From contig CAZSDP010000021.1 in assembly GCA_964605665.1 (NCBI GenBank), forward strand, positions 12,187-76,186: a stretch of 64,000 nt of DNA, given 5' to 3'. Below the pieces are notes generated by a model. It saw only the letters and a program-made list of their open reading frames with translations, made no database searches and was not told the origin of the DNA. Numbering within the stretch: position 1 is the stretch's first letter; every line of letters begins with the position of its first letter. Positions 17,981 through 27,173 of the stretch are shown here, piece by piece. Position numbers and translations under genes: made by a program. This DNA comes from CAZSDP01 sp964605665. GTDB taxonomy: Bacteria > Planctomycetota > UBA8108 > UBA1146.

Positions 17981-18244
17981 GCGCTGTATTCTTTCTAAAG
18001 ACACTTTGACGATCCAAGAGGAGAGATCGAGTCGAGCTCCGATCTCAGTCGTGAACGCTGGTCACTGTTGACAGGATGATTCGAGGGGTGAACGGCGCGT
18101 TCGATGGAGCTTGGCCATCTCACCGTCTGCTCTCGAATCGGGAGTGGATCTGCGATCAAAGTGAGTTTCTCGACGGTCCTGCTGACTTTCTTCCTCGAAC
18201 CAGCTTCGGTCGGGGAAGTGGCAGGATCAAATTGTATTCAGCGG

Positions 18245-18733
18245 TCATTCGGTCTCTTTTCTACGGCATTCTCGAAAGAACTGTCGGAGGACCTCTGAGC
18301 ACTCCTCCTCGAGGACTCCGTTCGTGCACTCGACATTGTGATTGAACAGCCCTGGCTCGAAAAGCCGTATCACTGAAACCACTGCCCCCGCTTTTGGGTC
18401 GGAGGCTCCGAACACAACTCGAGGAATCCTCGCATGGACGATCGCCCCGGCACACATCGCACATGGCTCTAATGTGACAAAGAGCGTGCAATCGAGAAGC
18501 CGCCAGTCTTTGAGGGCCTCCGAAGCTTGTCCGATGGCCAGGATCTCCGCATGGGCGGTCGAGTCTCGTAATGTTTCCTTACGATTGCCAGCCAGCCCGA
18601 TGATTCCCAGTTCAGGGTGGAGGACCAGCGCTCCCACCGGCACTTCACCGAGCTCAGCCGCTTTTCTCGCTTCGCGAAGGGCAAGCTGCATGTGCAACCG
18701 GTCGGGATCCTCTTCGAGATAGGAAACGTGCAC
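18245..18733 (-). CDS. tadA: tRNA-specific adenosine deaminase TadA
   Basis: 162 residues of the cytidine-deaminase fold. The zinc and catalytic motifs are intact: HAE (in STAHAEILAIGQAS, with the proton-shuttling Glu) and PCAMC (in LEPCAMCAGAIVHARI). VPVGALV and NVECTNGVLEEEC are also typical. TadA converts A34 of tRNA-Arg(ACG) to inosine, allowing one tRNA to read CGU, CGC and CGA. That substrate tRNA is encoded 219 bases upstream on the same strand, so the two may share a transcript. The length matches the family. Confidence 0.95.
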   Translation of the reverse strand: MHVSYLEEDPDRLHMQLALREARKAAELGEVPVGALVLHPELGIIGLAGNRKETLRDSTAHAEILAIGQASEALKDWRLLDCTLFVTLEPCAMCAGAIVHARIPRVVFGASDPKAGAVVSVIRLFEPGLFNHNVECTNGVLEEECSEVLRQFFRECRRKETE

Positions 18734-18952
18734 GCTCCTCCGACCTACCAGGGACCCGATCTTTGACGTACGCCGTCCAATTCCCCCTCTGGTCGATCAC
18801 TCGCAAAAGAGCCGGCGTACGAGGAACTGACACCGAGTTCTGGCGGAGCGACGGTTTGAAATCGTCGCAGAATGGTCTGGTTGCCTGATCAGGCCCAGTA
18901 TTCCAAGCCTAGCCAGTCTTACAAACCTAGACTGAGAACAGATGAAAGAAAG

Positions 18953-19026
18953 CACGCCCGGGAGGATTCGAACCCCCAACCTCCTGATCCGTAGTCAGGT
19001 GCTCTATCCAGTTGAGCTACGGGCGC
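18953..19026 (-). tRNA. tRNA-Arg(ACG)
   Basis: On the minus strand it has acceptor GCGCCCG/CGGGCGT (with one G-T pair), D-arm GCTC...GAGC, anticodon arm CCTGA-CTACGGA-TCAGG (anticodon ACG), T-arm GGGGG-TTCGAAT-CCTCC and discriminator G. No CCA is encoded, unlike the two tRNA-Ser genes. It is the substrate of the adjacent TadA. Confidence 0.95.
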
Positions 19027-19154
19027 TTAGGGTCGAGGAAACTAGCAAGGCACCCGGCGGGTGTCAAGAGAGTCGAAAGAGCTCTTACCATCGAGGAGAA
19101 TCGAAGACTCTTCACCTCCTCCTTCCGTTGAGAGGAGAGGCTAGGGCGGGTCTA

Positions 19155-21008
19155 ATGGGGGTCATGACAAACCTAGAAAAAGAACCGTCGGTGACGCAAG
19201 AGGGCTCTGAAGCCTCCTCCTCTGACGGTCGAGCAGCCCAGCCCTACGAAGTGATCGCACGCCGCTATCGTCCACGGACCTTTGAGGAGGTGGTCGGTCA
19301 AGAGGCGATCGCTGAGACTCTGTCCCAGGCGATTCGTCAAGAGCGGCTGGGACATGCATATCTATTCTGCGGTCCTCGTGGAGTGGGTAAGACATCGATG
19401 GCGCGGATTTTCGCGAGAGCACTTCAGTGTCCTCAGGCGGTCGAGGGCGTCCCCTGCGACCAATGCGGAATTTGCGATCGCATCTTTAGAGGTGAGGATA
19501 TCGATGTCGTCGAAATGGACGGTGCGTCGCATCGAGGAATCGATGACATTCGCGAGTTGATTCAGCATGTTCGATACGCTCCGACTGATGGTCCATACCG
19601 GATCTTCATCATCGACGAAGTTCACATGCTCACCCGGGAGGCGTTCAACAGCTTGTTGAAGACTCTTGAAGAGCCCCCATCGCACGTCAAGTTTTTCTTT
19701 GCGACGACAGAACCGGAGAAAGTGATCCCGACCGTTTTGTCTCGCTGTCAACGGTTTGATTTTTCTCCGATCTCTCCCGCGGATATCGTTCGACGACTCG
19801 ACCAGATTTGTCAGGCGGAGGGAGCTCAACCAGAATCGGGCCTTCTCGAGAGCATCGCGAGTCTGGCTCGTGGTGGAATGCGAGACTCTCAGTCTCTTCT
19901 CGATCAACTCCTCAGCTTTTCCGGAGCCTCTCCGACCCTTGCAGACCTCGATCGAGTGACGGGACGTCTCGCGCCGGAAGCAGTGGAAGAGCTGCTCACC
20001 TCGATCGATCGCGGGGAGCGCGCAGAGGTTGTGCGTCGTTTGGCAGAGGTTGGTCGGGGCGGCACCGATCCTGCGGTCTTGCTCGAGCAGGTGATCGAAG
20101 CATTGCGTGATCGACTCCATGCGGGGGTCGCAGCGGATTGGCAAGAGGCAGACATCGATCGCAATCTTCTCGCTCAGGAGATTCTCCAGGAGGCTCGAGC
20201 CCGTATCCGCCGGTTGGGACGGGCGGAGATCGTCCTCGAATTGGCGTTGCTACGTCTCTCTACCCTGCAGGATCTCGTTCCCCTTTCGCAGTGGCAGGAA
20301 CTCCTTTCAGGGCCTGCGCCGGTGACCGATGGCGCCTCCAAATCTTCGCTCGCAGGGAGAGGGGCGCCAGTTGCCCCGCCAGTGGAGCGGGGTCAGCGAA
20401 CGGTCGAAGAGCCTCGAAGCCCAGTTACTGCGACGAAGCCTCCGAAGGCGATTGGTGAGCAGCCTTCGTCGGCAGTGATCAAGTCGGAGAGGGTCTCTGG
20501 TAACGAACCAGACGATGGAGAAAAGACCGAATCGACCAGTCGAGTGGCAGCCCTCAGGGCCGCGGTCGATACCTCCGATCACCGATCTTCTCCGCGCACA
20601 GTCCGGGAATCTGCCCCGGCGACATCTGGGACACCGTCGAAAATCGATCTCGATGATCCTCGGGCAGCTGTGAAGATCGCGCTGGAGCGTGCTTCGGGAC
20701 CGGTGCTTCGGGTGGTTGGAGAGCAATTTCGAGTTGAGCGAAATCGTGAGAAGTTGTCGGTCGAGATTTCTGAGAATGCCTTGGAAATGTTGGGAGATCG
20801 GCGTGATGTCCTGAGGCGAGAGCTTGCGCGGGCGTTTGAGCTGCCGGTCTCCATCGAAGCAGGCGTTTTCTCGTCTACAGAAGAGCACACTGAATTGGAA
20901 GTGGGCTCGGGTGGCGATACAGAGGTGCCAGAGATCGTCGAGAAAGCGCGAGAGATCTTTCGGGGAGAGCTTTTCGGCCGAGGTGGTTCATCCCGTTCGA
21001 TGAAGTGA
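19155..21008 (+). CDS. dnaX: DNA polymerase III gamma/tau subunit (clamp loader ATPase)
   Basis: About 617 residues from the ATG at 19155; a second ATG at 19164 is equally possible. The frame is open further upstream, but that part lies across the antisense of tRNA-Arg. The family start YEVIARRYRPRTFEEVVGQE is followed by Walker A GPRGVGKTS, a zinc module (CPQAVEGVPCDQCGIC), DEVHMLT as Walker B and LSRCQRFDF with sensor residues, then the collar domain. A long charged Pro/Ser-rich linker (about 375-500) and a C-terminal domain (about 505-610) suggest a tau-type product able to contact the polymerase. No obvious slippery A-run for a short gamma form was noticed. It starts the conserved dnaX-ybaB-recR cluster. 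Confidence 0.95.
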   Translation: MGVMTNLEKEPSVTQEGSEASSSDGRAAQPYEVIARRYRPRTFEEVVGQEAIAETLSQAIRQERLGHAYLFCGPRGVGKTSMARIFARALQCPQAVEGVPCDQCGICDRIFRGEDIDVVEMDGASHRGIDDIRELIQHVRYAPTDGPYRIFIIDEVHMLTREAFNSLLKTLEEPPSHVKFFFATTEPEKVIPTVLSRCQRFDFSPISPADIVRRLDQICQAEGAQPESGLLESIASLARGGMRDSQSLLDQLLSFSGASPTLADLDRVTGRLAPEAVEELLTSIDRGERAEVVRRLAEVGRGGTDPAVLLEQVIEALRDRLHAGVAADWQEADIDRNLLAQEILQEARARIRRLGRAEIVLELALLRLSTLQDLVPLSQWQELLSGPAPVTDGASKSSLAGRGAPVAPPVERGQRTVEEPRSPVTATKPPKAIGEQPSSAVIKSERVSGNEPDDGEKTESTSRVAALRAAVDTSDHRSSPRTVRESAPATSGTPSKIDLDDPRAAVKIALERASGPVLRVVGEQFRVERNREKLSVEISENALEMLGDRRDVLRRELARAFELPVSIEAGVFSSTEEHTELEVGSGGDTEVPEIVEKAREIFRGELFGRGGSSRSMK

Positions 21009-21140
21009 GAGATCTGCCGGGGAGAGCGAGTTTTCAGTCGATGACCTTTCGTTAGACCTAGAGTGGTCCTGACTGAATGTCGTGCAGGCAAGACTCTTGA
21101 ATGACAGACTCCAATTTCGATTTAGAGAAGGGAACGATCG

Positions 21141-21461
21141 TTGAACAACATGGGAGATATGAGCGGCCTGTTTCAACAGGCGCAAAAGATGCAAAGAGAC
21201 CTGAGGACCTTGAAGGAAGATCTCCGCAAGCGAACGGTTAGTGGAGAAGCTGGTGGCGGTATGGTGAAAGTCTTCGTCAATGGCCAGCAAGAGGTTCTCA
21301 AGATCGAGCTCGACCCGAGTACTGTCGATCCCGACGATGTCGATATGCTCGAGGACTTGATTCTGGTGGCGGTCAAAGAAGGGATTAAGAAGTCGAAAGA
21401 GCTGGAAGAAGAAGAGATGTCTCGCGTGACCGGTGGACTGAACTTACCGGGGATGTTCTGA
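21141..21461 (+). CDS. ybaB: YbaB/EbfC family nucleoid-associated protein
   Basis: 106 residues starting at a TTG (21141), which sits about eight bases after GAAGGGAA; an ATG three codons later is less well spaced. The family pattern is clear: MGDMSGLFQQAQKMQRDL, VSGEAGGGMVKVFVNGQQEV, LKIELDPSTVDPDDVDMLED and LILVAVKEGIKKSKE, with a C-terminal MSRVTGGLNLPGMF. It is a small dimeric DNA-binding protein encoded between dnaX and recR in many bacteria and linked to recombinational repair. Confidence 0.95.
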   Translation: MNNMGDMSGLFQQAQKMQRDLRTLKEDLRKRTVSGEAGGGMVKVFVNGQQEVLKIELDPSTVDPDDVDMLEDLILVAVKEGIKKSKELEEEEMSRVTGGLNLPGMF

Positions 21462-21565
21462 GGAAAGAGGCGTTTCACCACCGACCGTCAGAACTAGGAG
21501 CGGTGTGGATCTAGCCACGCCTTCGATTCCCCGTCGATGCGCGCCCGCAGAGAACAGGACTTCGA

Positions 21566-22165
21566 ATGCCAGGAGATGGGTTGCTGAGGCCTTTGATTGA
21601 GGCCTTCTCAAAGCTACCAGGGATCGGCGAAAAAAGCGCAGAGCGCCTCGCCTATCACATTCTCAAAGAACCGACCGATCGGGCCCTCGAGTTGTCGGAG
21701 GCAATCCGCCAGGTCAAAGAGGATCTTCGCCAATGCGTCGATTGCTTTTCTATTTCAGAGTCTGAACGGTGTGAGATTTGCTCGGACAGTAGCCGCGATC
21801 GGGAACTGATCTGTGTGGTCGAGCAGCCGAAGGACTTGATGGTGATCGAGCGAAGCGGAGCATATCGAGGCCTATACCACGTTCTGGGCGGTAACTTCTC
21901 ACCGATGGAGAGTCGCGGGAGTGACCATCTGACGGTGGATCGACTGCTCCAGAGAGTACGAGAGGCTGGGATCCGGGAAGTGATCTTGGCGACCAATCCC
22001 GACTTCGAGGGAGATGGCACCGCTCTCCTGATCGAAGAAGTTTTGTCGGCAACAGAAGTGTCGGTGACTCGACTCGCTCGAGGGATTCCAAGTGGAGGAC
22101 AGATTGAGTTCATGAATCAGAGCATCATCCGTGATGCGGTCGAGGGAAGACGGATTCGTGATTGA
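21566..22165 (+). CDS. recR: Recombination mediator RecR
   Basis: 199 residues, the family's usual length. It has an N-terminal helix-hairpin-helix (LIEAFSKLPGIGEKSAERLAYHI), a four-Cys zinc finger (CVDCFSISESERCEIC) and a Toprim domain (ICVVEQPKDLMVIERSG, EVILATNPDFEGDGTA, TRLARGIPSGGQIEF). With RecO and RecF it loads RecA at single-strand gaps. It ends the dnaX-ybaB-recR group, and its stop overlaps the next gene's likely GTG start. Confidence 0.97.
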   Translation: MPGDGLLRPLIEAFSKLPGIGEKSAERLAYHILKEPTDRALELSEAIRQVKEDLRQCVDCFSISESERCEICSDSSRDRELICVVEQPKDLMVIERSGAYRGLYHVLGGNFSPMESRGSDHLTVDRLLQRVREAGIREVILATNPDFEGDGTALLIEEVLSATEVSVTRLARGIPSGGQIEFMNQSIIRDAVEGRRIRD

Positions 22166-24212
22166 TTCTCAGCGGTTTGAAGAAGAATTCTGTCTTGCTG
22201 GGCAGCGAGGTCTCTCGACCGGTCATTTGAAAACTCGCCGCCGAAGAAGTCCCCGTTCGCTTCTCGCGATCGGTCTGCTGGCTCTATTCTCACTCACGAG
22301 CGTTGACGGTCCAGTTCAGGCCCAAGCAATATCAGACGCCAGCGCAGAAGTCTTTGAATTCGATGGACTGACAGCGTCGGTGGAAGAGCTCTACCAAAAG
22401 AAGCTCGGAGGTTCTTGGTGTACCCTTCGCGTCACCGTCAAAAATACTGGTACGGAACGAGTAGAGCCAACTGTCGAAGTGCAGACGAAGGTCGATGGGC
22501 GCTTTCAACGATCGGTCTTCTGGTCGACCGTGGTGTCACCCCCTTCTGAGGAAGGGGGTGTCTCTGAGCGGAGCCAGCTGATCCCGTGTTGGGCTTGGCA
22601 GGAGTATTCAGGCCAGTTGATGGAGTTTACCCTCCGCATTCTCGTTGATGGCCGAGCTCTACCCGAGGTCGAGGAGGACCCGCGAGTTACAAGAAAACGA
22701 TTTTTGAATTCCGCGGGACGCCAGGTTTCTGGGGGGGCGGCTCCTTGGCGGATTCCGAAGTCTTTTGGAGTTCTAGTCGTTCGAACAACAGAGAGTGAAG
22801 AACCGACTGGTTGGCGCACTGCTCTTCGCGAAGAGTTGCGGCAGAGTGAAAATATGCCCACGATCGAGATGAACTTTCGGGAGGCCTCGATCGATCAATT
22901 GCCGACGCGCGTGGAGGCTTATGAGTCGATCGATCGGGTTTTCTTGATCGGAGTGGAGCCGCATCAACTGGTCAATGCCCAGCGCATGGCTCTGGTTGCT
23001 GCGGTCAAGCTAGGCCTTCGGGTTTGGGTCATTCCCGGATTTGCTGGAGAGGGGAACTCCTGGATCGCGGGAGATTCCGAGCCTAGATTCCGAGCGCAAA
23101 CAGTGTCTGACTCTTCAGGAGGACGACAGACCTTTTTTCTCGCAAATCCACTGGAGAGTGATCCAGGTGAACCGGGGGATCTGATCGTCGATCACGGGGG
23201 TCAGCAGATTCCCGGCTCATATTGTTATCGCGACGGTGTTGGCGCCTGGCTGCGGGCGACGTCATCGGTTGGACCTTGGTCGTTTTCAGAGTCTTTTCGG
23301 GAGATTTGGCCCCAGAAGATCAATGAGCACTTCGATAGCGTGGTCCGAGGAGATAACAGCGGATTTCTTTCGGCGATCGATGATCGATACCGTCGAAATG
23401 TTGGCGCTTGGACAATTCTCATACTCATCTTTCTATACATTGTGGTCGCCGGGCCTGGTCTCTTTCTCTTCCTGAAGCGGAAGGGGAAGCTGCCATGGAT
23501 GCTCTGGTTGCAGCCTCTGGTGGTCGTGCTGTTCGTTCTGGCCACTGCGGCGATCGGGATGGTCGAATTTGGAGTCACTGTTCGACAACATCAGACGTAC
23601 TTTTTCTTCCAAGAAGAGGGTGAAGACGGTGCGGTTGTCGTGGATTTGAAGAGTTTCTACTCTCCGACATCGGTGAATCGCGATGTTGAAGTGGACTCTG
23701 GATTCACCTTGCCGATTCCGCGACCGAGTGCTGTCCGCCAGAAACCACTTCGATGGTCGATCGACCCAGTCAGCCCTGAGCTGATCGGGTTCAGAACTCA
23801 AACCTGGAGTTTGAACCACTTTTCATCAAGGCGTGGCGTGAATCTTGGCAAGGTGGAGATTCATGTAGACCAAGACAAGACCCCCATCGTCGTCAATGGT
23901 CTTCCATGCTCCCTAGAATTCGCGACTCTAATTCGGCCGTCCAGTTGGTCACCTAGTAGCCGAATGGCACGTCAAGTAGCACCTGGTACACATGCCACAC
24001 TAAGTCTGAATCGCATGCTGGAAGATCGCTGGGAGATGGACCTTTATCGACGGGTTAGAGGCTCGCTCGAGAATCAGTGGAGGAGATCGGACTTCTATCC
24101 AATCGCGTTCGCTGAACTGAGAGTGAGCGAATTGCCCACAGAATTCCTCGAAAGATCTTCGGACGACTGCAGAGCTTTCCTGGTGCTCTTGAGAAGGAAG
24201 ACTTCACCGTGA
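22158..24212 (+). CDS. Secreted/membrane protein of an ABC export cassette, unknown function
   Basis: About 684 residues from a GTG at 22158 that overlaps the recR stop by eight bases; an ATG 27 bases earlier is possible. A signal-anchor (LLAIGLLALFSLTSVDGPVQAQ, after an Arg-rich stretch) leads to an extracytoplasmic beta-sandwich-like region (WCTLRVTVKNTGTERVEPTV). A region rich in predicted sheets follows, then two membrane helices (AWTILILIFLYIVVAGPGLF and a helix starting LWLQPLVVVLFVLATAAIG, about residues 423-480) and an extracytoplasmic tail. I do not recognise a named family. Its stop overlaps the ATPase start (GTGA), so it is almost certainly a third component of that transporter, comparable in layout to accessory proteins of Gld-type ABC systems. 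Confidence 0.75.
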   Translation: MIDSQRFEEEFCLAGQRGLSTGHLKTRRRRSPRSLLAIGLLALFSLTSVDGPVQAQAISDASAEVFEFDGLTASVEELYQKKLGGSWCTLRVTVKNTGTERVEPTVEVQTKVDGRFQRSVFWSTVVSPPSEEGGVSERSQLIPCWAWQEYSGQLMEFTLRILVDGRALPEVEEDPRVTRKRFLNSAGRQVSGGAAPWRIPKSFGVLVVRTTESEEPTGWRTALREELRQSENMPTIEMNFREASIDQLPTRVEAYESIDRVFLIGVEPHQLVNAQRMALVAAVKLGLRVWVIPGFAGEGNSWIAGDSEPRFRAQTVSDSSGGRQTFFLANPLESDPGEPGDLIVDHGGQQIPGSYCYRDGVGAWLRATSSVGPWSFSESFREIWPQKINEHFDSVVRGDNSGFLSAIDDRYRRNVGAWTILILIFLYIVVAGPGLFLFLKRKGKLPWMLWLQPLVVVLFVLATAAIGMVEFGVTVRQHQTYFFFQEEGEDGAVVVDLKSFYSPTSVNRDVEVDSGFTLPIPRPSAVRQKPLRWSIDPVSPELIGFRTQTWSLNHFSSRRGVNLGKVEIHVDQDKTPIVVNGLPCSLEFATLIRPSSWSPSSRMARQVAPGTHATLSLNRMLEDRWEMDLYRRVRGSLENQWRRSDFYPIAFAELRVSELPTEFLERSSDDCRAFLVLLRRKTSP

Positions 24213-25156
24213 GTACTTCCGATCCAATCCTAAAGGTTTCGAATCTGCAGATGCGATACGGATCGAAGGAGGTCTTGAAGGGGATCTCGTTTGAAGTCCC
24301 GCGTGGCGAAATCTTCGGGTTTATCGGGCCGAACGGAGCGGGAAAGACCACGACGATTCGGATTTTGGCGACACTTCTGATGCCCACTGGGGGAGATGTC
24401 TGGATCGCTGGAGACCATGTCCTCTGTGATCCGCAAGAGGTCCGCCGAAAGATTGGCTACATGCCAGATCATGTCGGGGTTTACCCAGGTCTCACCGTTT
24501 ATGAATATCTCTACTTCTTTGCTTCTGCGTATCGAGTTCCCCGAAGAATCCGGTCTACGATTCTTACCGATGTGATCGATCTCACAGACCTTGGCGATCT
24601 TGTGAGCACCCAAGTCCACGTCCTCTCGAAAGGTATGCGTCAACGGCTTTGCCTCGCCCAAACGTTGATACATGATCCGGATATCTTGCTCTTGGATGAG
24701 CCAGCATCCGGTCTCGATCCGCGGGCACGGATTGAGTTTCGAGCACTACTGAGAGAACTGCGTCGTTTGGGAAAGACGATACTGTTATCGAGCCACATTC
24801 TGAAAGAACTGTCAGAGCTTTGTGACTCTGTAGGGATCATTGAAAGTGGAAGTCTGGTCGCAGATGGGAGCGTGAGCCAGATACTCGATGATGTTCGATC
24901 GACGAAGTCGACTTACGAAGTCGAGCTCCACGAGAGCTACCCACACACTTTGGAAACAGTGCTGGCCGTTTCCGGCGTCGAAACTGCCACTCTCGAGGAG
25001 CAAACATTGCGCTTCTCCTGGAAAGAAGAAGATCGCGAGATCTATCGAGTCTTCGCTGCCCTTTGCGAGCGAAAGATTGCGTTCAATGCAGTCAGGCGAC
25101 AGGAAGATGACCTCGAGAGCCTATTCATGAAATTGACGCGAGGGGAGGTTTCATGA
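24209..25156 (+). CDS. ABC transporter ATP-binding protein (ABC-2 type exporter)
   Basis: 315 residues. One nucleotide-binding domain has Walker A GPNGAGKTTT, a Q-loop region (IGYMPDHVGVYPGLT), signature LSKGMRQR (a common exporter variant of LSGGQ), Walker B DILLLDEPASGLDP and the switch His in LLSSHIL. The C-terminal extension (about 230-315) is typical of drug or polysaccharide exporter ATPases. It overlaps both neighbours by four bases (GTGA, ATGA), showing tight translational coupling with the membrane proteins. Confidence 0.93.
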   Translation: MSTSDPILKVSNLQMRYGSKEVLKGISFEVPRGEIFGFIGPNGAGKTTTIRILATLLMPTGGDVWIAGDHVLCDPQEVRRKIGYMPDHVGVYPGLTVYEYLYFFASAYRVPRRIRSTILTDVIDLTDLGDLVSTQVHVLSKGMRQRLCLAQTLIHDPDILLLDEPASGLDPRARIEFRALLRELRRLGKTILLSSHILKELSELCDSVGIIESGSLVADGSVSQILDDVRSTKSTYEVELHESYPHTLETVLAVSGVETATLEEQTLRFSWKEEDREIYRVFAALCERKIAFNAVRRQEDDLESLFMKLTRGEVS

Positions 25157-26910
25157 TCACTGCAACCCAGGCGCCGTGGTGGGCTCGGATTCCTCTGCTC
25201 GGAAATCTCGGTGCACCAATTTTACGTAAAGAGGTTCTTTCCCTTGTCCGCAGTCCTCGTTGGTGCATCGCCCAGTTTTTGTATCTGTTGATCGCTGCCA
25301 TCACAGTGGCGACGTTTTATGTGGGGGAGAGTGGCCGTACTCCGCCGGAAGTCTTTGGTACTCGTCTGGTCACAGTTTTCTTTTGTCTGCAAATTTTCTT
25401 ACTCGGTTTGATTTTCCCCGGCCGGGGGGCGCTCTCAATTTGTTCTGAAAGAGGAGAGCGCAGTTTTGATTTGCTGATTGTCAGCGATTTGCATCCTGCA
25501 GAAATCGTATGGGGAAAGTTCCTCGGAGTGTTGGGGTCGGCGGTTTATTTCCTCATCTCAACACTGCCAACCTTGGGCATTTGTATGTTTTTCGGTGGTT
25601 ACTCGCCGATATCACTTCTCGCCGATTACTTTTTCCTGTTGCTGCTGGTCGCGTGCATTGGCAGTTGGAGTGTGTTTGTCAGTTCGCTGTTCAAAAGCAA
25701 CTTGTTTCCGATCATCGGATCATTTCTCTTTTCGATCCCGTTTTGCATGACGGCATTTGGTCTGTACTTGACTTCCTCGCGGGACGGTCGCCCGGGAGTC
25801 TTGTCACTCCTCGATTCAATATCGGGTTCAATGCTCGGGCCAGCAACGTGGGTCGGGTGGGGTCTTTTTTGGCTGTCTGGCGTGTTCATTTTTGTGTGTA
25901 CCAATCTGGTCGCTGCGATCTGTGTCCTTTCTGGACCGGAGTCTAATCGAGGGGTGACTCTTCGGGTTACCTTGACGATTTTGGCATTCTTCGCACTCTC
26001 GAGCCTCTATTTGGCAATTTCAGTGTTGGTTCCAGTTGAGCGTCTCTCGGTACATGAACTGATGGCGGTTTTTCGACTACAAGTGTTGCTCTTCATGCCT
26101 TTGCTGGCGGTGAGTTTACTGGTGCTAGCAGGTTCAAGAGTGCTCACTCCACTTCGAGCCGTGAGAAGGGCAGCTCTAAACCCACGTCGTTGGCTCCTTT
26201 TGTGGCTTTTGGTCCCTGGAGGCGTTCGTGGCCTCCTCCTGGCGGTGATACTTCTACTGGCGTTCAGCTTTGGTATTCGGGAAGGCGTTCTTCAAATTCT
26301 TTCGCAGAATTTCTCAGTGGGATCTCCCGATTCTCATTGGGGTTCAGCTGAATGGCAGCGAAGCGCTATTGCTCAGTTTTGGGGGGCGTTCAACGCTTGG
26401 CTATTCTGCTATTTGGGAGTCGCATTCTTCTTTGCCGCGCTCGGATTTCGCACCTGGGTAAACTTGCTCTTATCCCTCAGTCTGGCAGTGCTGGTCATTT
26501 TACAGTCGAGCTATCAGTTGGCTCTCTTCGAACAGGAAAAACGTATTGCGAGAGAATCTATGAGCATCGTGACGGAGCCGTTGATCCTCTCTCCAGTCGT
26601 TGCAATGGTTTCCACTAGACCATCCGACGTCGATTACGTGGCGAAAGTTGAGTCGATCAGCAGGATCGGGATCAATGCCCACTGGATCGTAGGGCTTGTC
26701 CTTATTCTTGCTGGGATCTTAGTGATGAGGTTTCGCGGAAATCCGTTCCTCCGATTGCAAAGGCCTGGCTTTGAAGTTCTGTCGGTCAAAGGTGATCTAC
26801 CGAGCTCAGGGGATGGCTCCGGCAGTCGCGAACCTCTTGGCCAGCAAGGCGGAGGGAAAGACGCCGTCGAGGGGCCAGATTCAGGGGAGTCCAAAGACGG
26901 TCGTGAGTGA
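25153..26910 (+). CDS. ABC-2 type transporter permease
   Basis: 585 residues with about 12 hydrophobic segments. After NLGAPILRKEVLSLVRSPRW, an opening typical of ABC-2 permeases, helices run through IAQFLYLLIAAITVATFYVG and GLIFPGRGALSICSERGERS, the conserved intracellular coupling element, and on to VGLVLILAGILVMRF near residue 530. A charged, Gly/Ser-rich tail ends the protein. It partners the ATPase whose stop overlaps its ATG. The substrate is unknown. Confidence 0.9.
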   Translation: MITATQAPWWARIPLLGNLGAPILRKEVLSLVRSPRWCIAQFLYLLIAAITVATFYVGESGRTPPEVFGTRLVTVFFCLQIFLLGLIFPGRGALSICSERGERSFDLLIVSDLHPAEIVWGKFLGVLGSAVYFLISTLPTLGICMFFGGYSPISLLADYFFLLLLVACIGSWSVFVSSLFKSNLFPIIGSFLFSIPFCMTAFGLYLTSSRDGRPGVLSLLDSISGSMLGPATWVGWGLFWLSGVFIFVCTNLVAAICVLSGPESNRGVTLRVTLTILAFFALSSLYLAISVLVPVERLSVHELMAVFRLQVLLFMPLLAVSLLVLAGSRVLTPLRAVRRAALNPRRWLLLWLLVPGGVRGLLLAVILLLAFSFGIREGVLQILSQNFSVGSPDSHWGSAEWQRSAIAQFWGAFNAWLFCYLGVAFFFAALGFRTWVNLLLSLSLAVLVILQSSYQLALFEQEKRIARESMSIVTEPLILSPVVAMVSTRPSDVDYVAKVESISRIGINAHWIVGLVLILAGILVMRFRGNPFLRLQRPGFEVLSVKGDLPSSGDGSGSREPLGQQGGGKDAVEGPDSGESKDGRE

Positions 26911-27173
26911 CTAATCTCGCGATCTTGAACTCTCTTTGGGGAGCCGATTCGTATCGAGCAGATCTCTACGCCGGATTGTGCTGGCGCGTTTAGGATGACG
27001 AAAATAGGATGGCAGCGGTGGTGTTGTCAGTCCTCACAAGAGCGCCTCGACTCTACCCGACAACTCAGGATCTAGAATCGTCAGGTCTCGGGGAGTACCA
27101 CCTTGAACGACCTGTACTGATTGTTGTCGTTGCATTTTTCAAGGTGGCCAGCAGAGTGAGAGGAGACCATTTC

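Noticed and set aside
18734..19154. SRP RNA gene between tadA and dnaX, as in Bacillus
   Set aside because: The conserved GGTCAGG...GGAAGGAAGCAGCC core was looked for and not seen.
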